From GCA-2684655 sp045105235 (lineage in GTDB: Bacteria; Planctomycetota; UBA1135; UBA2386): a DNA stretch of 64,000 nucleotides. The notes below the pieces were generated by a model. That model did not search any database and had not been told where the DNA came from. It worked only from the letters and a program-made list of their open reading frames with translations. Of the stretch, positions 32,438 through 41,660 are shown piece after piece. Numbering within the stretch: position 1 is the stretch's first letter; every line of letters begins with the position of its first letter. A program made the translations under genes and the position numbers. The stretch is taken from assembly GCA_045105235.1 (NCBI GenBank), contig JBGCDH010000002.1, positions 1-64,000 on the forward strand. Direction: 5' to 3'.

Positions 32438-33565
32438 GTGGCACGCAAAGGCAGCAAATCGACTGGAAGCCTCGCCCGCAACGTCGCGATCGCCTGTGCG
32501 ATCGCCGGCTTTGTAGGCGGGCTACTCGTGACCGTCGCCGTGGTGCAAAACCTCGGTTCCTCCGTCGACGACGCCGACGCGGTGGCGACCGGTTGGAAGG
32601 TCGGAGCCGGGCTCTCGCTGGTCTGTGCCGTTCTGTGTGGCGGTGCCGCGTGGGTCGTCGCCGGCAAGCTCGCGACGCGCATCACCGACATCGGCCTCGC
32701 GGTCAGCAAGCTCGGGCGTGGCGGCAGTGAAGTGCGCGTGCGCTTCTCCGGCAACGACGAGGTGACCGCCCTTGGCCAATCCGTCCAGTATCTCGCCAGC
32801 GACCTGCAGGCGCTGCTCGGCGAGCAAAACGACGAAGGCGGCGGCGCGCCCGTGTCGATGGATCCGATGGTCAAGCAGTTGCGCGACAAGACCGTGCCCA
32901 ACGCGCCGCCGCGCGTGCCCGGCTACGAAGTAGACGCTGCGTTGAGCAATGGCTCGCGCGGTGGGCTCGACTACTTCGACATCGTCGTCAACCCCGAGGA
33001 CGAGTCGCAGGCGATTGCGTTTGTGGTCACGGCCGAAGGTCAAGGCGCGCTGTCGGTCTATGCATGCCGGCTGGCGCGCGACGAGCTGATGCGGGCGCTG
33101 CAGCAGGGCGCGACGCCGCGCCGCGCGCTGGCCCACACCAACAAGGTCATGAAGAAGCACCTGCCGTCGGGTGCCTGCGCGGTCGCGACCCTGCTGCAAA
33201 TGGGCGCCGACGGCTGCAAGCTCTATCAGGCCGGTGCGCACACGCCGCTGCTGATCTGCCAACGTGGCGAAGTGCTCGAACTCAACGCCGAAGGCATTGC
33301 GATCGGGCTCGACGACGGCCCGGTCTTCGAAAAGTCGTTGCGGCCCCAGGAGATCACGATGAGCCCGGGCACGCGGCTGGTATTCGGCAACGATGCGCTG
33401 CTGCGTTGCGAGGGCCTGCTCGATCTGCTTCCGCAGCATTCGCCGCGCCACACCAACATGTTTATGAACATGGTGCTCGGCTCGATCGAGCAGGATGCCG
33501 GCGGCGACGGCCTGCGTGAAGACGTCGTGCTGATCACCGTCAAGCGCGCGGGGCAAGACGATTGA
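32438..33565 (+). CDS. Membrane HAMP / SpoIIE-like phosphatase-domain protein
   Basis: 375 residues from GTG 32438 (VARKGSKSTGSLARNVAIAC); a GTG at 32408 in the same frame is the alternative. Two membrane helices (~13-35 and ~52-75) flank a short outer loop with no sensor fold. A HAMP-like region follows (RITDIGLAVSKLGRGGSEVR). The C-terminal ~210 residues resemble PP2C-type SpoIIE phosphatases: GYEVDAALSNGSRGGLDYFD, LYQAGAHTPLLICQRGEVLE, LVFGNDALLRCEG and REDVVLITVKR. The metal-binding D-x-x-G-H-G turn is replaced by VVTAEGQGALS, so activity is doubtful. It overlaps the MazG-like gene by 4 bases. Confidence 0.8.
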   Translation: MARKGSKSTGSLARNVAIACAIAGFVGGLLVTVAVVQNLGSSVDDADAVATGWKVGAGLSLVCAVLCGGAAWVVAGKLATRITDIGLAVSKLGRGGSEVRVRFSGNDEVTALGQSVQYLASDLQALLGEQNDEGGGAPVSMDPMVKQLRDKTVPNAPPRVPGYEVDAALSNGSRGGLDYFDIVVNPEDESQAIAFVVTAEGQGALSVYACRLARDELMRALQQGATPRRALAHTNKVMKKHLPSGACAVATLLQMGADGCKLYQAGAHTPLLICQRGEVLELNAEGIAIGLDDGPVFEKSLRPQEITMSPGTRLVFGNDALLRCEGLLDLLPQHSPRHTNMFMNMVLGSIEQDAGGDGLREDVVLITVKRAGQDD

Positions 33566-33879
33566 GCGGGCCCGCGAAGCCCGCGCCGGAAGGTTCGTTT
33601 CAGCGCTTGATCGAAGACATCTACTTTGATCGCGACAAAGAGCGCGGCACCGACAAGACGCTGCTTTGGTTCTGTGAAGAGGTGGGCGAGCTGGTGCGCG
33701 CCGTGCGTCGCGGCGGCAAAGACCGCGCCAACCTCGAAGAAGAGTTTGGCGACGTCTACGCCTGGCTTTCGACCCTGGCGTCGCTGCACGGGCTGGACCT
33801 CGAAGAGATCGGCCGCAAGAAGTACGGGCAGGGCTGTCCGCGCTGTTCGGCTGTGCCGTGCGATTGCCCGCACCCTTGA
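33562..33879 (+). CDS. MazG-like nucleotide pyrophosphohydrolase
   Basis: 105 residues from TTG 33562, which overlaps the stop of the phosphatase gene (TTGA). The metal-binding pattern E-x2-E ... E-x2-D of the all-alpha NTP pyrophosphatase fold is present in WFCEEVGELVRAV and NLEEEFGDVYAWLSTLA. The C-terminus has a Cys cluster (GCPRCSAVPCDCPHP) that is not part of the standard fold and may bind zinc. The family hydrolyses non-standard or excess nucleoside triphosphates. Coupling to a SpoIIE-like gene is unusual; I know of no direct functional link. Confidence 0.82.
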   Translation: MSGPAKPAPEGSFQRLIEDIYFDRDKERGTDKTLLWFCEEVGELVRAVRRGGKDRANLEEEFGDVYAWLSTLASLHGLDLEEIGRKKYGQGCPRCSAVPCDCPHP

Positions 33880-33943
33880 ACCCGCTGGCCGCTTGGTGAG
33901 CAGCCGGTGGATTCCGCCGCGGCGGGCGTGGGCGAACGCAGCG

Positions 33944-36205
33944 CTACAGGGCGCCGATGTTCGCGGCGATGCCGTTGCTGAAGATGAGGTTCAGCGCGTT
34001 CGCGCCGCCGTCGATCACGGCCCACTGCGCGTAGATATCGAGTCCGAGGAGCGCCGTGTCGCAGGGCAGCGAGAGTGTTGCGTCGGTGCTGCCGCTGTTG
34101 ATGGCCCGAGTGATCGAAGTGGCCGGGCTGAGCAGGCCGAAGCAGCCTGGAGCGCCGAGCGGTGCTAGGCTGGCGTTCGTTTGCACAAAGCCCAGAAACA
34201 ACACGGCGATGGTGACGCTCGGAACATTGTTGAGCGTGTAGGTGATGTCTTCGTCAATGGCCGCTGTGCCCGTTGCCGCGTGCAGGGGAAGCCCGACGGA
34301 GCCAGTGCAGCCACCGCCGTAGCTGGTCAGAGTGCCTGCGCCGGCCAGGCGCCAGAATGCGCCGTGCACGTTGGTCGTGTTGTTTCCGTCTTGCGCGAAC
34401 AAGCAGATTGCCTTGGTCGAGCAGGCGGCTTGTTCGCCGACGACGGCGCTCGGCTCGTCGATCGAGCCGGGAACGAATCGGACGACCAGCGGTGAGGTCG
34501 GCATCGCGGTCGCCACGGCGACGGAGCGCCCGACGAAGTCGTAGCCCGGTACGCCTGACTCGTCGTTCCAGGTCACGACGAACTCCCCGTCAAGCATGGT
34601 GACGCTCGGCAATCGTTGCTGGTCATTGACGTCGACGTTGATCGGTCGATTGAACCCGGAGCGGCTTTGGGGCGGCATCGAAGGCGAAGGAGGCACGATG
34701 ATATCGGCGCCGACGATGTCCAGCAGATTGGGGTTGCCGATCTCCGGTATCTCGTTCACGAGCAGGAAATCGACGCCATTGCCGGCAACTGCCGGATGGG
34801 TAGCGTTCGCTAGGAAGCCGGCGGTGCTGAGGATGTTCAAATCGAAGTCGATAAGGTAGAACTCAACGCCTGCCGGTGCGGTGTTGCGTTGGGAGGCGAC
34901 GAGGTAGTGCCGTGCGGCTCCTCCGTCCTTGTTGATGGCCGTACTACGGAACTGTCCGTTCCCGAGGCTGAGCGAGCCGACGACCTGCAGGCCGTTGGTG
35001 AACAAGTTGTGGTCGACCTTGCGGATGCCGATGTTCTGGTTGGTGTCGTCGTGGAAAGCGACGATGAAGTCGTCCGCAAGCAGGTTGGAGTCCCCGCCGA
35101 TCGTTGGTTGGCCCTGGTTGCCATTGCCTCCGAAGGTCAGCGTGGGGCCCTGGTCCAGGTTGCTTGACAGAATCGAGGCCACTGCGATGTCGAACGAGGT
35201 GCCAATGCCCTGTTGCCACGCGATCACAAAGGCATCGCGCTCGTTGATATTCGCGACCGAAGGGTTGATCTCTTGTGTCAGAGCAAAGGTCACGGCCCCG
35301 AGATTGCCGAGGTTGCCGTTGCGATCCATGGGGCAATACATCACGTCGGTGTCGGTCGCCGAGTAGATGCGCGTCCAAACCAGCAGGAACGAATCGGAAG
35401 TCACGTCGAACGAAGCGTCGGGGTTTCGATCGACCTGGGTGACCCCGAACACGGGGAATGACGGGCCGAACAGCGGGTCAAGCACCAGTGGGTAGCTCGC
35501 GGAGTCGACGAATGCGGCGGGCAGCGACAGTTCGAGCGTGGAACCGATCAGGCGCATCGAACCGGCACAGCGGTTGCCAAGTGCGTCGATGCCGACGGTG
35601 TCGCGCACCGAAACGCCGCCGAAGCTGCCGCTGGTGAAGTTCAAATGCTGGCTGTGGTCTGCGCTCGCGTCCAGGCTGTCGCAGAACAGCTCGCTAGTGA
35701 CAGCCAAGCGGACGGTCAGGTCGCCGCTGCCGGCCGGACGGGAGTCGAACACGAAGCTCTGCTTGACGCCGTCTTCACGCACTTCATAGCGCTCGACGAT
35801 GCCGTTGCCGCGGTCGTAGCGGACGACGCCTTGACGTTCCTGGGGAGCTACCTGGGTGGTGTCCTCGTAGAGGGGCGTGCTGCCTCGGGTGATCGTGTGG
35901 AGCGATACGTGCAGCGGCAGGTTGTGTGGTGCGTTCGCGCCGAGGGCGGGAGTGAACTCCATGCCGCTTCGGTCAAAGCGGGCCTTGTAGGCGCTGCCGA
36001 GGCCGTAGATCGCACCGCCTTCTCGCTGCACGCCGGTGCCGCGACCCTGCGAAAAGCTGCCATGGAAGCGCTCGCTCGCTTGGCTGGCTGACGGGGCGGG
36101 GGATGGGGTTGCAAGGCCCGAAAGGGGCGCCGGGGCCTGGGCCACGGTGCTCGAGAGCGCGATCGTGGCGGCGACGGTTGCGTGAGCTAGGAAGTTCAAT
36201 TTCAT
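33944..36205 (-). CDS. Large secreted protein with planctomycete C-terminal domain
   Basis: 753 residues from ATG 36205. Residues 1-24 are a signal peptide (FLAHATVAATIALSSTVAQA). The next ~200 residues hold ALGANAPHNLPLHVSLHTIT and YDRGNGIVERYEVREDGVKQ, a pattern seen in planctomycete surface proteins. The middle (~270-600) is repetitive with strand-like DVTSDSFLLVWTRI, FVIAWQQGIGTSFDIAVAS and GEFVVTWNDESGVPG, probably a beta-propeller. The end has YGGGCTGSVGLPLHAATGTA and LAPLGAPGCFGLL with AINSGSTDATLSLP. Exported; the role is unknown. It ends 64 bases from the convergent MazG-like gene. Confidence 0.75.
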   Translation of the reverse strand: MKLNFLAHATVAATIALSSTVAQAPAPLSGLATPSPAPSASQASERFHGSFSQGRGTGVQREGGAIYGLGSAYKARFDRSGMEFTPALGANAPHNLPLHVSLHTITRGSTPLYEDTTQVAPQERQGVVRYDRGNGIVERYEVREDGVKQSFVFDSRPAGSGDLTVRLAVTSELFCDSLDASADHSQHLNFTSGSFGGVSVRDTVGIDALGNRCAGSMRLIGSTLELSLPAAFVDSASYPLVLDPLFGPSFPVFGVTQVDRNPDASFDVTSDSFLLVWTRIYSATDTDVMYCPMDRNGNLGNLGAVTFALTQEINPSVANINERDAFVIAWQQGIGTSFDIAVASILSSNLDQGPTLTFGGNGNQGQPTIGGDSNLLADDFIVAFHDDTNQNIGIRKVDHNLFTNGLQVVGSLSLGNGQFRSTAINKDGGAARHYLVASQRNTAPAGVEFYLIDFDLNILSTAGFLANATHPAVAGNGVDFLLVNEIPEIGNPNLLDIVGADIIVPPSPSMPPQSRSGFNRPINVDVNDQQRLPSVTMLDGEFVVTWNDESGVPGYDFVGRSVAVATAMPTSPLVVRFVPGSIDEPSAVVGEQAACSTKAICLFAQDGNNTTNVHGAFWRLAGAGTLTSYGGGCTGSVGLPLHAATGTAAIDEDITYTLNNVPSVTIAVLFLGFVQTNASLAPLGAPGCFGLLSPATSITRAINSGSTDATLSLPCDTALLGLDIYAQWAVIDGGANALNLIFSNGIAANIGAL

Positions 36206-36478
36206 CGAATCAGGAGTCTGTCGGAGGGTTCGGTTGGGCGGCACGATGCCGCGCGATTCCAACAGGTCTGTGGATTTCGGGGTGCGAATGGCCGAAGTTG
36301 TGAAAAATAGCTGCGACGGGACCTGCCCGTTTCTTGCGAGGGCTTGCCATGGCAATTCGACGTCTCTAAGTTTCCAACCGTGGATCGCCCGCTAAATCCG
36401 ATGCCGCCGCGACTTGTGGATCGTGCGGTGGCGACGCGAACCTTGCGGCTTCTGACGAACTCGCCCCATGCCGGGTCG

Positions 36479-37075
36479 ATGCCAGAGGTGCTGCCTGGAG
36501 CGGACGCCGATTCCGCCTCGCCGATTCTCGTTGGCCCGCGGGCGCCGACTGGCAACGAGGGAGCGCTGCTCGGAGACCTTGTCTACCAGGACCTGCGGCA
36601 ACTTGCCGCCAACCTGCTGCGTCGAGAGCGTTCGGATCACACGCTGCAGCCAACGGCTCTGGTGCACGAGGCGTGGATACGCTTGATCGATGAGACGGCC
36701 TTCGTCGGGCAGGATGTTGAAGCGGCGCGCGCGAAGTTTCTGTCGTATGCCGTCCAGGCGATGCGGCGGATCCTGATCGAGCACGCGCGCCGTCACAAGG
36801 CGGACAAGCGCGGTGCTGGCCGTGCCAAGGAGTCGCTGACGGAGGGCATGTCGCCCTACTCGGGAGATCCGGCCGAGCAGTTGGACTTGGACCTGGCGCT
36901 GCGTGAGCTGGCCGAACGGAAGCCGCGGGCGGCACGGATTGCCGAACTTCGCATCTACGGCGGCGTGTCGGTCGCCGAGGCCGCCAAGGTTGTCGACATC
37001 CCGCTTGGAACGGCGAAGCAAGACTGGGCTCTCGCGCTCGCTCTTCTGACGCAGAAGATGCGAGAGCGCAGCTGA
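36479..37075 (+). CDS. ECF sigma factor of the planctomycete/acidobacterial type
   Basis: 198 residues from ATG 36479 (MPEVLPGADADSA); ATG 36401 is an in-frame alternative. Family signatures are very clear: LVYQDLRQLAANLLRRERSD, HTLQPTALVHEAWIRLID, FLSYAVQAMRRILIEHARRH and KADKRGAGRAKES in region 2. Region 4 shows ARIAELRIYGGVSVAEAAKV with IPLGTAKQDWALA. This subfamily (TIGR02999-like) is expanded in planctomycetes and acidobacteria. It is encoded 10 bases before a giant Ser/Thr kinase, the usual arrangement, suggesting the kinase or its substrate state controls the sigma factor. Confidence 0.93.
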   Translation: MPEVLPGADADSASPILVGPRAPTGNEGALLGDLVYQDLRQLAANLLRRERSDHTLQPTALVHEAWIRLIDETAFVGQDVEAARAKFLSYAVQAMRRILIEHARRHKADKRGAGRAKESLTEGMSPYSGDPAEQLDLDLALRELAERKPRAARIAELRIYGGVSVAEAAKVVDIPLGTAKQDWALALALLTQKMRERS

Positions 37076-37085
37076 CGGCGGCGGC

Positions 37086-40000
37086 ATGGCGACGGAACAT
37101 CACGACGACAACGACCACGAAGACCGGGTCTGCGCGGCCTTCCTCGAACTGTTGGAGGTCGATGCCGAGGCTCGGGGCCGTGCAATCTCGAGGCTTGAGG
37201 AGGGATTGCGAGAACCGGTGGCGCAGATGCTGCAGGACTTCGAGCAGCCGGCGCCGATTCTGCGACAGGTGCAAGCATCGGATCGGCCGCGGCCGGTGCC
37301 GAAGATCCCCGGCTATGTGATCGGTGACAAGATCGGCGAAGGCGGCATGGGGCAGGTCTATCGCGCCACGCAGGAACGTCCCCGGCGCGAAGTGGCAATC
37401 AAGATGTTGTCCTTGGACTCTGCGCTGGGGGACGACGGAAAACGCTTCGAGCGCGAGATCGAAGCGCTGGGGCTTTTGCAGCATCGCGGCATCTGCCGCA
37501 TCTACAACGCGGGCCGCGCGCAGGCGGACCACGATGGGCGCGGCATGCCGTGGTTCGCGATGGAGCTGTTCGATGGCTTGCCGCTGGTCGAATACGCCAA
37601 TGCGCGCGGACTTGGCTGGCGAGAGCGCTGCGAACTGGTCGTGCAGATTTGCCGCGCGGTTGAGCATGCGCACGAACGCGGGGTTGTGCACCGGGACCTC
37701 AAGCCCGCGAACATCCTGGTTGTCGATGGCGAAGAGGGGGCAGCGGTCGTCAAGGTCCTCGATTTCGGCATCGCCAGGCTACAAGGCGGGGATGCCGCGG
37801 CCGCGTACCAGACGCAGACGGGCTACGTGATCGGCACGCTCAACTACATGAGCCCGGAGCAGTTCGCCGGCACCTGGGCCAGCGTCGATGGTCGGGCCGA
37901 TGTGTATGCAATCGGAGTCTTGTTGTTCGAGTTGCTGACGGGAGACCTGCCGCTGGATGTTGCCGGCAGACCATTGGCCGAGGTCATGCGACTGCTCTCG
38001 GATACGGATCCCAAGCGTCCCACGCGACTGCGGCCGGAACTGCCGCGCGATGTCGACAAGGTGGTGCGCAAGGCGCTTTCGAAGCAGCCGGAAGATCGTT
38101 ACGGGTCGGCGGCCGAGTTTGGCTCGGACCTGCAGCGCATGCTGACAGATCAGCCGGTCACCGCACAACCCGCGACGTTGCTCTACCAGCTGCGCAAGTT
38201 TGCTCGGCGCAACCGCGTATTGGTCGCTGGCGTGGTCGCGACGATGCTGGCTTTGGCGCTCGGACTGGTGATTTCCCTGACGTTGCTGGGGCAGAATCAG
38301 TTGCTGGCGAAGGACCGGGAGGCTTCGCGCCTCGATGCGGTTCAGGCCGGCCAACGTCTGCGCGCGGCTCTCTATGCTGCCGAGATGCGGTTGTGCGGCC
38401 AGAGCATGCGTTGGCCCGCGGGGGCGTCGCTGCAGCGCGAGTTGATCCAGCGTTGGCAGCCCGCGTCGCCTGACCCCACGTCGCTGACTGCGGATGCGCC
38501 GCGCGACTTGCGCGACTTCGAGTGGTATCTGGCCTGGGCGAGCTGCCATCGTGAGGAGTTGGTCGCTCGGTGCCCAACAAACTGGCACGGCATGTGGTGG
38601 ATGCCGTCGCAGGATGCGATCTACTCAGCGGGAGGGATCTGGTCGGCCGAGGATGGTCAGCGTCTGGCGAGCCTCGGAGACCGAGTGTGCCAGTCGGACC
38701 GGGGCGGGGCTCTCGTGCTGGATTCGCTCGGGGACCGTGGCTACGGGATCCGGCGGGTCGGCGCGGCGCAGCCACACGCTTCGTTCGAGATTCCGCAAGG
38801 CCTCTATCGATCGGCCTTCTCGCCGGACGGCACGCTGCTCGCGTGCTTTCTGCAGAAGTTTGGTGGCGTCAGGATCTACGACGCGAAGACAGCCGAGGTG
38901 GTTGCCGAGATGCTGAGCCGAGGTTCCGGTTGCTACGAGGTCGCGTGGTCGGACGACAGCCAGCAGCTGGCGATGACCTACCCCAAACAAGGCCAGCATG
39001 TCGGTGTCTGGCGCCGAGGGCAGTGGGATCAGCCATATCGGGGCTTGAAGGGCGATATTGGCCACGCGAGTGGGCTCTGCTTCGATCGCAGCGGTGGGCG
39101 TGTGGCGTGCTCTGGCAACAAGGGGGAACTGATCGTCTGGGATCTCGAAGACGGCTCGGTGCTGCTCGACCGGGAGCACACCGAAGGGCTGCTCGACGTA
39201 GCCTTCCACCCTTCGGGCAATCGTGTTGCGTGTGGATGCTTCAACGGAGCGGTCTACATTCACGAAATAGACGGCAAGGTCGGCGGCGGTGTATATGTCG
39301 ACGTGCGTCGCGGCCACAAGGAGCGCGTCGAAGGGGTCGCCTACGATGCCACGGGCGAGCGCCTGGCGGCCGTCGCAGGCGGCTACTTGCGCATCTGGCG
39401 AACCGACTCAACCCCGGTACGGCGTGAGCTCGAGCCCCGCAAGATTCGAGGGGTGTTCGAACAACTGACGTGGAGCCCGGATGGCTCGGCTGTTTCCAGT
39501 CGCTTGCGGCGGGAGACCTACCATCTCGACGAGCCGGCTGACGCGGAGCAGCCCTCTTCTGGAGCCGGCCGAGCTGGATCCGCGCGAGCCTCGCTCGGTC
39601 GCGTCGACCCGTTCGAATCCCGCTGGCTGCCGGAAGGGCTTTTGTGCATTACGGGATCTAGCTACACGCTGCGGCCGCACACTGGCGAGCCGGAGTCTTG
39701 GCGCCACGGACCCGCCAACTTGATGCAGGTGTTGCCTGGTCGCCAGATCGAGGCGACGGCTGGCAAAGGCGGACTCTTCGTCTTTGACTACAGTGACGGC
39801 GGTCGGAAGACGCCGCGGCGCACTGATGTCAAAGGCGCAACCCAGTGGTTTCTATGGACGTCGGACGCGCAGCGCGTCGCCCGTCTCGATTTCAATGGCT
39901 ACGTCGACCTGCTCGACGCCGAGTCGTTCGACAGGCAGCGTCGGGTCAAGTTGGAAACCAGGATCACGAGTTTCGATATCGATCCAGTGACCGGCCTGTT

Positions 40001-40337
40001 TGTTTTCGGCTGTAGTGATCACACCATTCGCCTGTGGTCGGAGCAGCAAGGAGAGCTTGCCGTAATCACGGGGCACCTTGGCGTTGTCGGCAGCGTTGCG
40101 TTTCGAGTGGGGGGCACGAGGATCGCAAGCGGCGCGACCGACGGCACCGTCCGCATCTGGGACGTCAAAGGGGCGGCGGAAGTGATGTCCTTCGAGATGT
40201 CTAGCTCGGTTTTTTGCGTTGCGTGGAGCCCCAACGGCCATCGATTGGCCGCTCTCGATGGCAGCGGCAGGCTCGCCGTCTGGGATGCAACGACGGCCTA
40301 CCTGCAAGAGACCGTTCGGCAGCAGTCTTCGAAGTAG
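37086..40337 (+). CDS. Membrane Ser/Thr protein kinase with WD40 propeller
   Basis: 1083 residues. The first ~70 residues are a helical extension. Kinase domain ~76-345: glycine loop DKIGEGGMGQVYRATQ, catalytic Lys106 in EVAIKML, HRDLKPANIL (~201), DFGIARL (~226), GTLNYMSPEQF, and a full C-lobe (DVYAIGVLLFELLTG). One membrane helix is near 378-402 (VAGVVATMLALALGLVISLT). The outer part has about ten WD40-like units (SPDGTLLACFLQKFGGVRIY, RIASGATDGTVRIWDV, RLAALDGSGRLAVWDA), probably a sensor propeller. It is the partner of the ECF sigma factor 10 bases upstream. Confidence 0.94.
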   Translation: MATEHHDDNDHEDRVCAAFLELLEVDAEARGRAISRLEEGLREPVAQMLQDFEQPAPILRQVQASDRPRPVPKIPGYVIGDKIGEGGMGQVYRATQERPRREVAIKMLSLDSALGDDGKRFEREIEALGLLQHRGICRIYNAGRAQADHDGRGMPWFAMELFDGLPLVEYANARGLGWRERCELVVQICRAVEHAHERGVVHRDLKPANILVVDGEEGAAVVKVLDFGIARLQGGDAAAAYQTQTGYVIGTLNYMSPEQFAGTWASVDGRADVYAIGVLLFELLTGDLPLDVAGRPLAEVMRLLSDTDPKRPTRLRPELPRDVDKVVRKALSKQPEDRYGSAAEFGSDLQRMLTDQPVTAQPATLLYQLRKFARRNRVLVAGVVATMLALALGLVISLTLLGQNQLLAKDREASRLDAVQAGQRLRAALYAAEMRLCGQSMRWPAGASLQRELIQRWQPASPDPTSLTADAPRDLRDFEWYLAWASCHREELVARCPTNWHGMWWMPSQDAIYSAGGIWSAEDGQRLASLGDRVCQSDRGGALVLDSLGDRGYGIRRVGAAQPHASFEIPQGLYRSAFSPDGTLLACFLQKFGGVRIYDAKTAEVVAEMLSRGSGCYEVAWSDDSQQLAMTYPKQGQHVGVWRRGQWDQPYRGLKGDIGHASGLCFDRSGGRVACSGNKGELIVWDLEDGSVLLDREHTEGLLDVAFHPSGNRVACGCFNGAVYIHEIDGKVGGGVYVDVRRGHKERVEGVAYDATGERLAAVAGGYLRIWRTDSTPVRRELEPRKIRGVFEQLTWSPDGSAVSSRLRRETYHLDEPADAEQPSSGAGRAGSARASLGRVDPFESRWLPEGLLCITGSSYTLRPHTGEPESWRHGPANLMQVLPGRQIEATAGKGGLFVFDYSDGGRKTPRRTDVKGATQWFLWTSDAQRVARLDFNGYVDLLDAESFDRQRRVKLETRITSFDIDPVTGLFVFGCSDHTIRLWSEQQGELAVITGHLGVVGSVAFRVGGTRIASGATDGTVRIWDVKGAAEVMSFEMSSSVFCVAWSPNGHRLAALDGSGRLAVWDATTAYLQETVRQQSSK

Positions 40338-40416
40338 CGGCCTCGCGCGAAGCGTGCGATTGCCCGCACCCTTAAGCGCGGCGAATCGCCGAGTTTCTGT
40401 GTAGCTCGGTGGCGGC

Positions 40417-40450
40417 GGGCTGCGGTGGTAACTGGGCTGCGGTGGTAACT
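40417..40450. repeat. 17-bp direct tandem duplication
   Basis: GGGCTGCGGTGGTAACT occurs twice in a row, exactly, in the spacer between the WD40 kinase and the convergent VOC gene. Confidence 0.8.
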
Positions 40451-40468
40451 GGGGACCTGAGGTTGTCT

Positions 40469-40945
40469 CTACGCGCCGCCGTCGCGCAGCACACCCTTGG
40501 TCGATACGCGCTGCATAAACCACCACACGTGGCCTTCGCAGTCGAGTGCGGCGTAGTTGCGGTCACACCAGTAGTCCGGGCCGTAGTCCGCATCGGTCGG
40601 CTCAGCAACGATTTCGGCGCCGTGTTCGCGGGCGTGCGCACAGTGTGCGTCGGCGTTGTCGATGTGGACGGCTAGGCTCTGCGTGACGTGGCCGCCAGCG
40701 CCCTTTGGGCTCGCGAACTTGTTGCGGTAGCTCTGCGCGTCGGCCACATCGCGCGGCGTGCCGCTGACCATGATCAGTCCGCCGCCGTATTCGAGCTCGC
40801 TGTGGGCCACCGTGTTGTTGGGCCCGTCGACGACCATGCGAACGGTGAACCCGAACGTCTTGCAGAGCCATTCGATGGCCGCGCGTGGGTCGTCGTAAAA
40901 CAGTGTGGCGCTGATGCGAGGCCAGTCGTGTGGAGTCGGCTTCAT
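40469..40945 (-). CDS. VOC-family protein (PhnB/glyoxalase-like)
   Basis: 158 residues from ATG 40945 (MKPTPHDWPRIS); in-frame ATGs at 40954 and 40957 are alternatives. Seen: RISATLFYDDPRAAIEWLCK with FGFTVRMVV, the classic first beta-alpha-beta unit; SLAVHIDNADAHCAHAREHG with AEIVAEPTDADYG, the second; and YAALDCEGHVWWFMQ closing the metal site (the final Glu ligand is replaced near HVWWF, as in many PhnB-like proteins). Members are small metalloenzymes or binding proteins, often linked to stress or antibiotic resistance. The reaction cannot be told. It is convergent with the WD40 kinase. Confidence 0.85.
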   Translation of the reverse strand: MKPTPHDWPRISATLFYDDPRAAIEWLCKTFGFTVRMVVDGPNNTVAHSELEYGGGLIMVSGTPRDVADAQSYRNKFASPKGAGGHVTQSLAVHIDNADAHCAHAREHGAEIVAEPTDADYGPDYWCDRNYAALDCEGHVWWFMQRVSTKGVLRDGGA

Positions 40946-40970
40946 GCATGCCATCATAGTCGTCGCAACG

Positions 40971-41660
40971 TCACGACCTCCGCTCACCGCCGAGCAGGTG
41001 ATAGATAGCCTCGTAAAAACTGCGGGCACCGTTGGTGTTGGTGCTCTCGGCTGCAAACCACGGCTTGTCCCATGTGCCGGGCGTCCAGCCGAAAAATGGC
41101 CGGATGGACCAGCAGACTTGCCCGCCTACGCCGAGCGATGTGCACAGCCAGAGAGCGAGCAAGAGCGCGCGACGGCGGCCGTCCAGCAGGCTCGATGGCA
41201 AGTCGCGACGGGCTCGGTAGGCAACCGACAGGCAGCCGCAGGTCGCGATCGCGGCGGTATTGAACCCTAAGAACATCGGGTATCCGCCAAGGTCTTGCGG
41301 CGTGGGATCCACCATCGTCATCGCCAAATAGAGGGCGACCGGTGTCAACGAAGCCAGCAGGACGCTCATGTCGCGGAACACGCCGAGCACGATGCTCTGC
41401 ACGCGAACAAAGTTGAGGCTCGTGCCAAGAAACCGACTGAGAACGTGGTAGCTCAAAGCGCAGATCGCGGCGGTTGCGATTATCAGCAGCGGGAACTTGA
41501 CGAGATTGCGCAGGCCATAGACGTCACTATTGGCGATGCCGATACTGAAGCCGTAGGTCGACGAACAGCCGAGAAGGACCGCTGTAGAGCGAATGGGGCG
41601 TCTGGCCGGCGCTTGACCAGCGGCGTCGTGCGCACTCTTTGCAGCTGGCGTGTCGTTCAC
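40971..41660 (-). CDS. Multi-pass membrane protein of unknown function, second of a coupled pair
   Basis: 229 residues from GTG 41660, whose first base shares the stop codon of the upstream gene (TAGTG overlap). Five or six membrane helices: LLGCSSTYGFSIGIANSDVY, LIIATAAICALSYHVLSRFL, VLLASLTPVALYLAMTMVDP, MFLGFNTAAIATCGCLSVAY and ALLLALWLCTSLGVGGQVCW. A conserved-looking C-terminus reads WSIRPFFGWTPGTWDKPWFA. The topology (soluble N-terminus and a five-to-six helix block) is like the partner gene and recalls Yip1-type proteins, but I see no diagnostic motif. Function unknown. Confidence 0.65.
   Translation of the reverse strand: MNDTPAAKSAHDAAGQAPARRPIRSTAVLLGCSSTYGFSIGIANSDVYGLRNLVKFPLLIIATAAICALSYHVLSRFLGTSLNFVRVQSIVLGVFRDMSVLLASLTPVALYLAMTMVDPTPQDLGGYPMFLGFNTAAIATCGCLSVAYRARRDLPSSLLDGRRRALLLALWLCTSLGVGGQVCWSIRPFFGWTPGTWDKPWFAAESTNTNGARSFYEAIYHLLGGERRS

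Noticed and set aside
36366..37691. A 441-codon minus-strand frame across the sigma factor and kinase starts
   Set aside because: The plus-strand sigma factor and kinase carry clear motifs; the antisense translation is Arg/Pro-rich without a domain.
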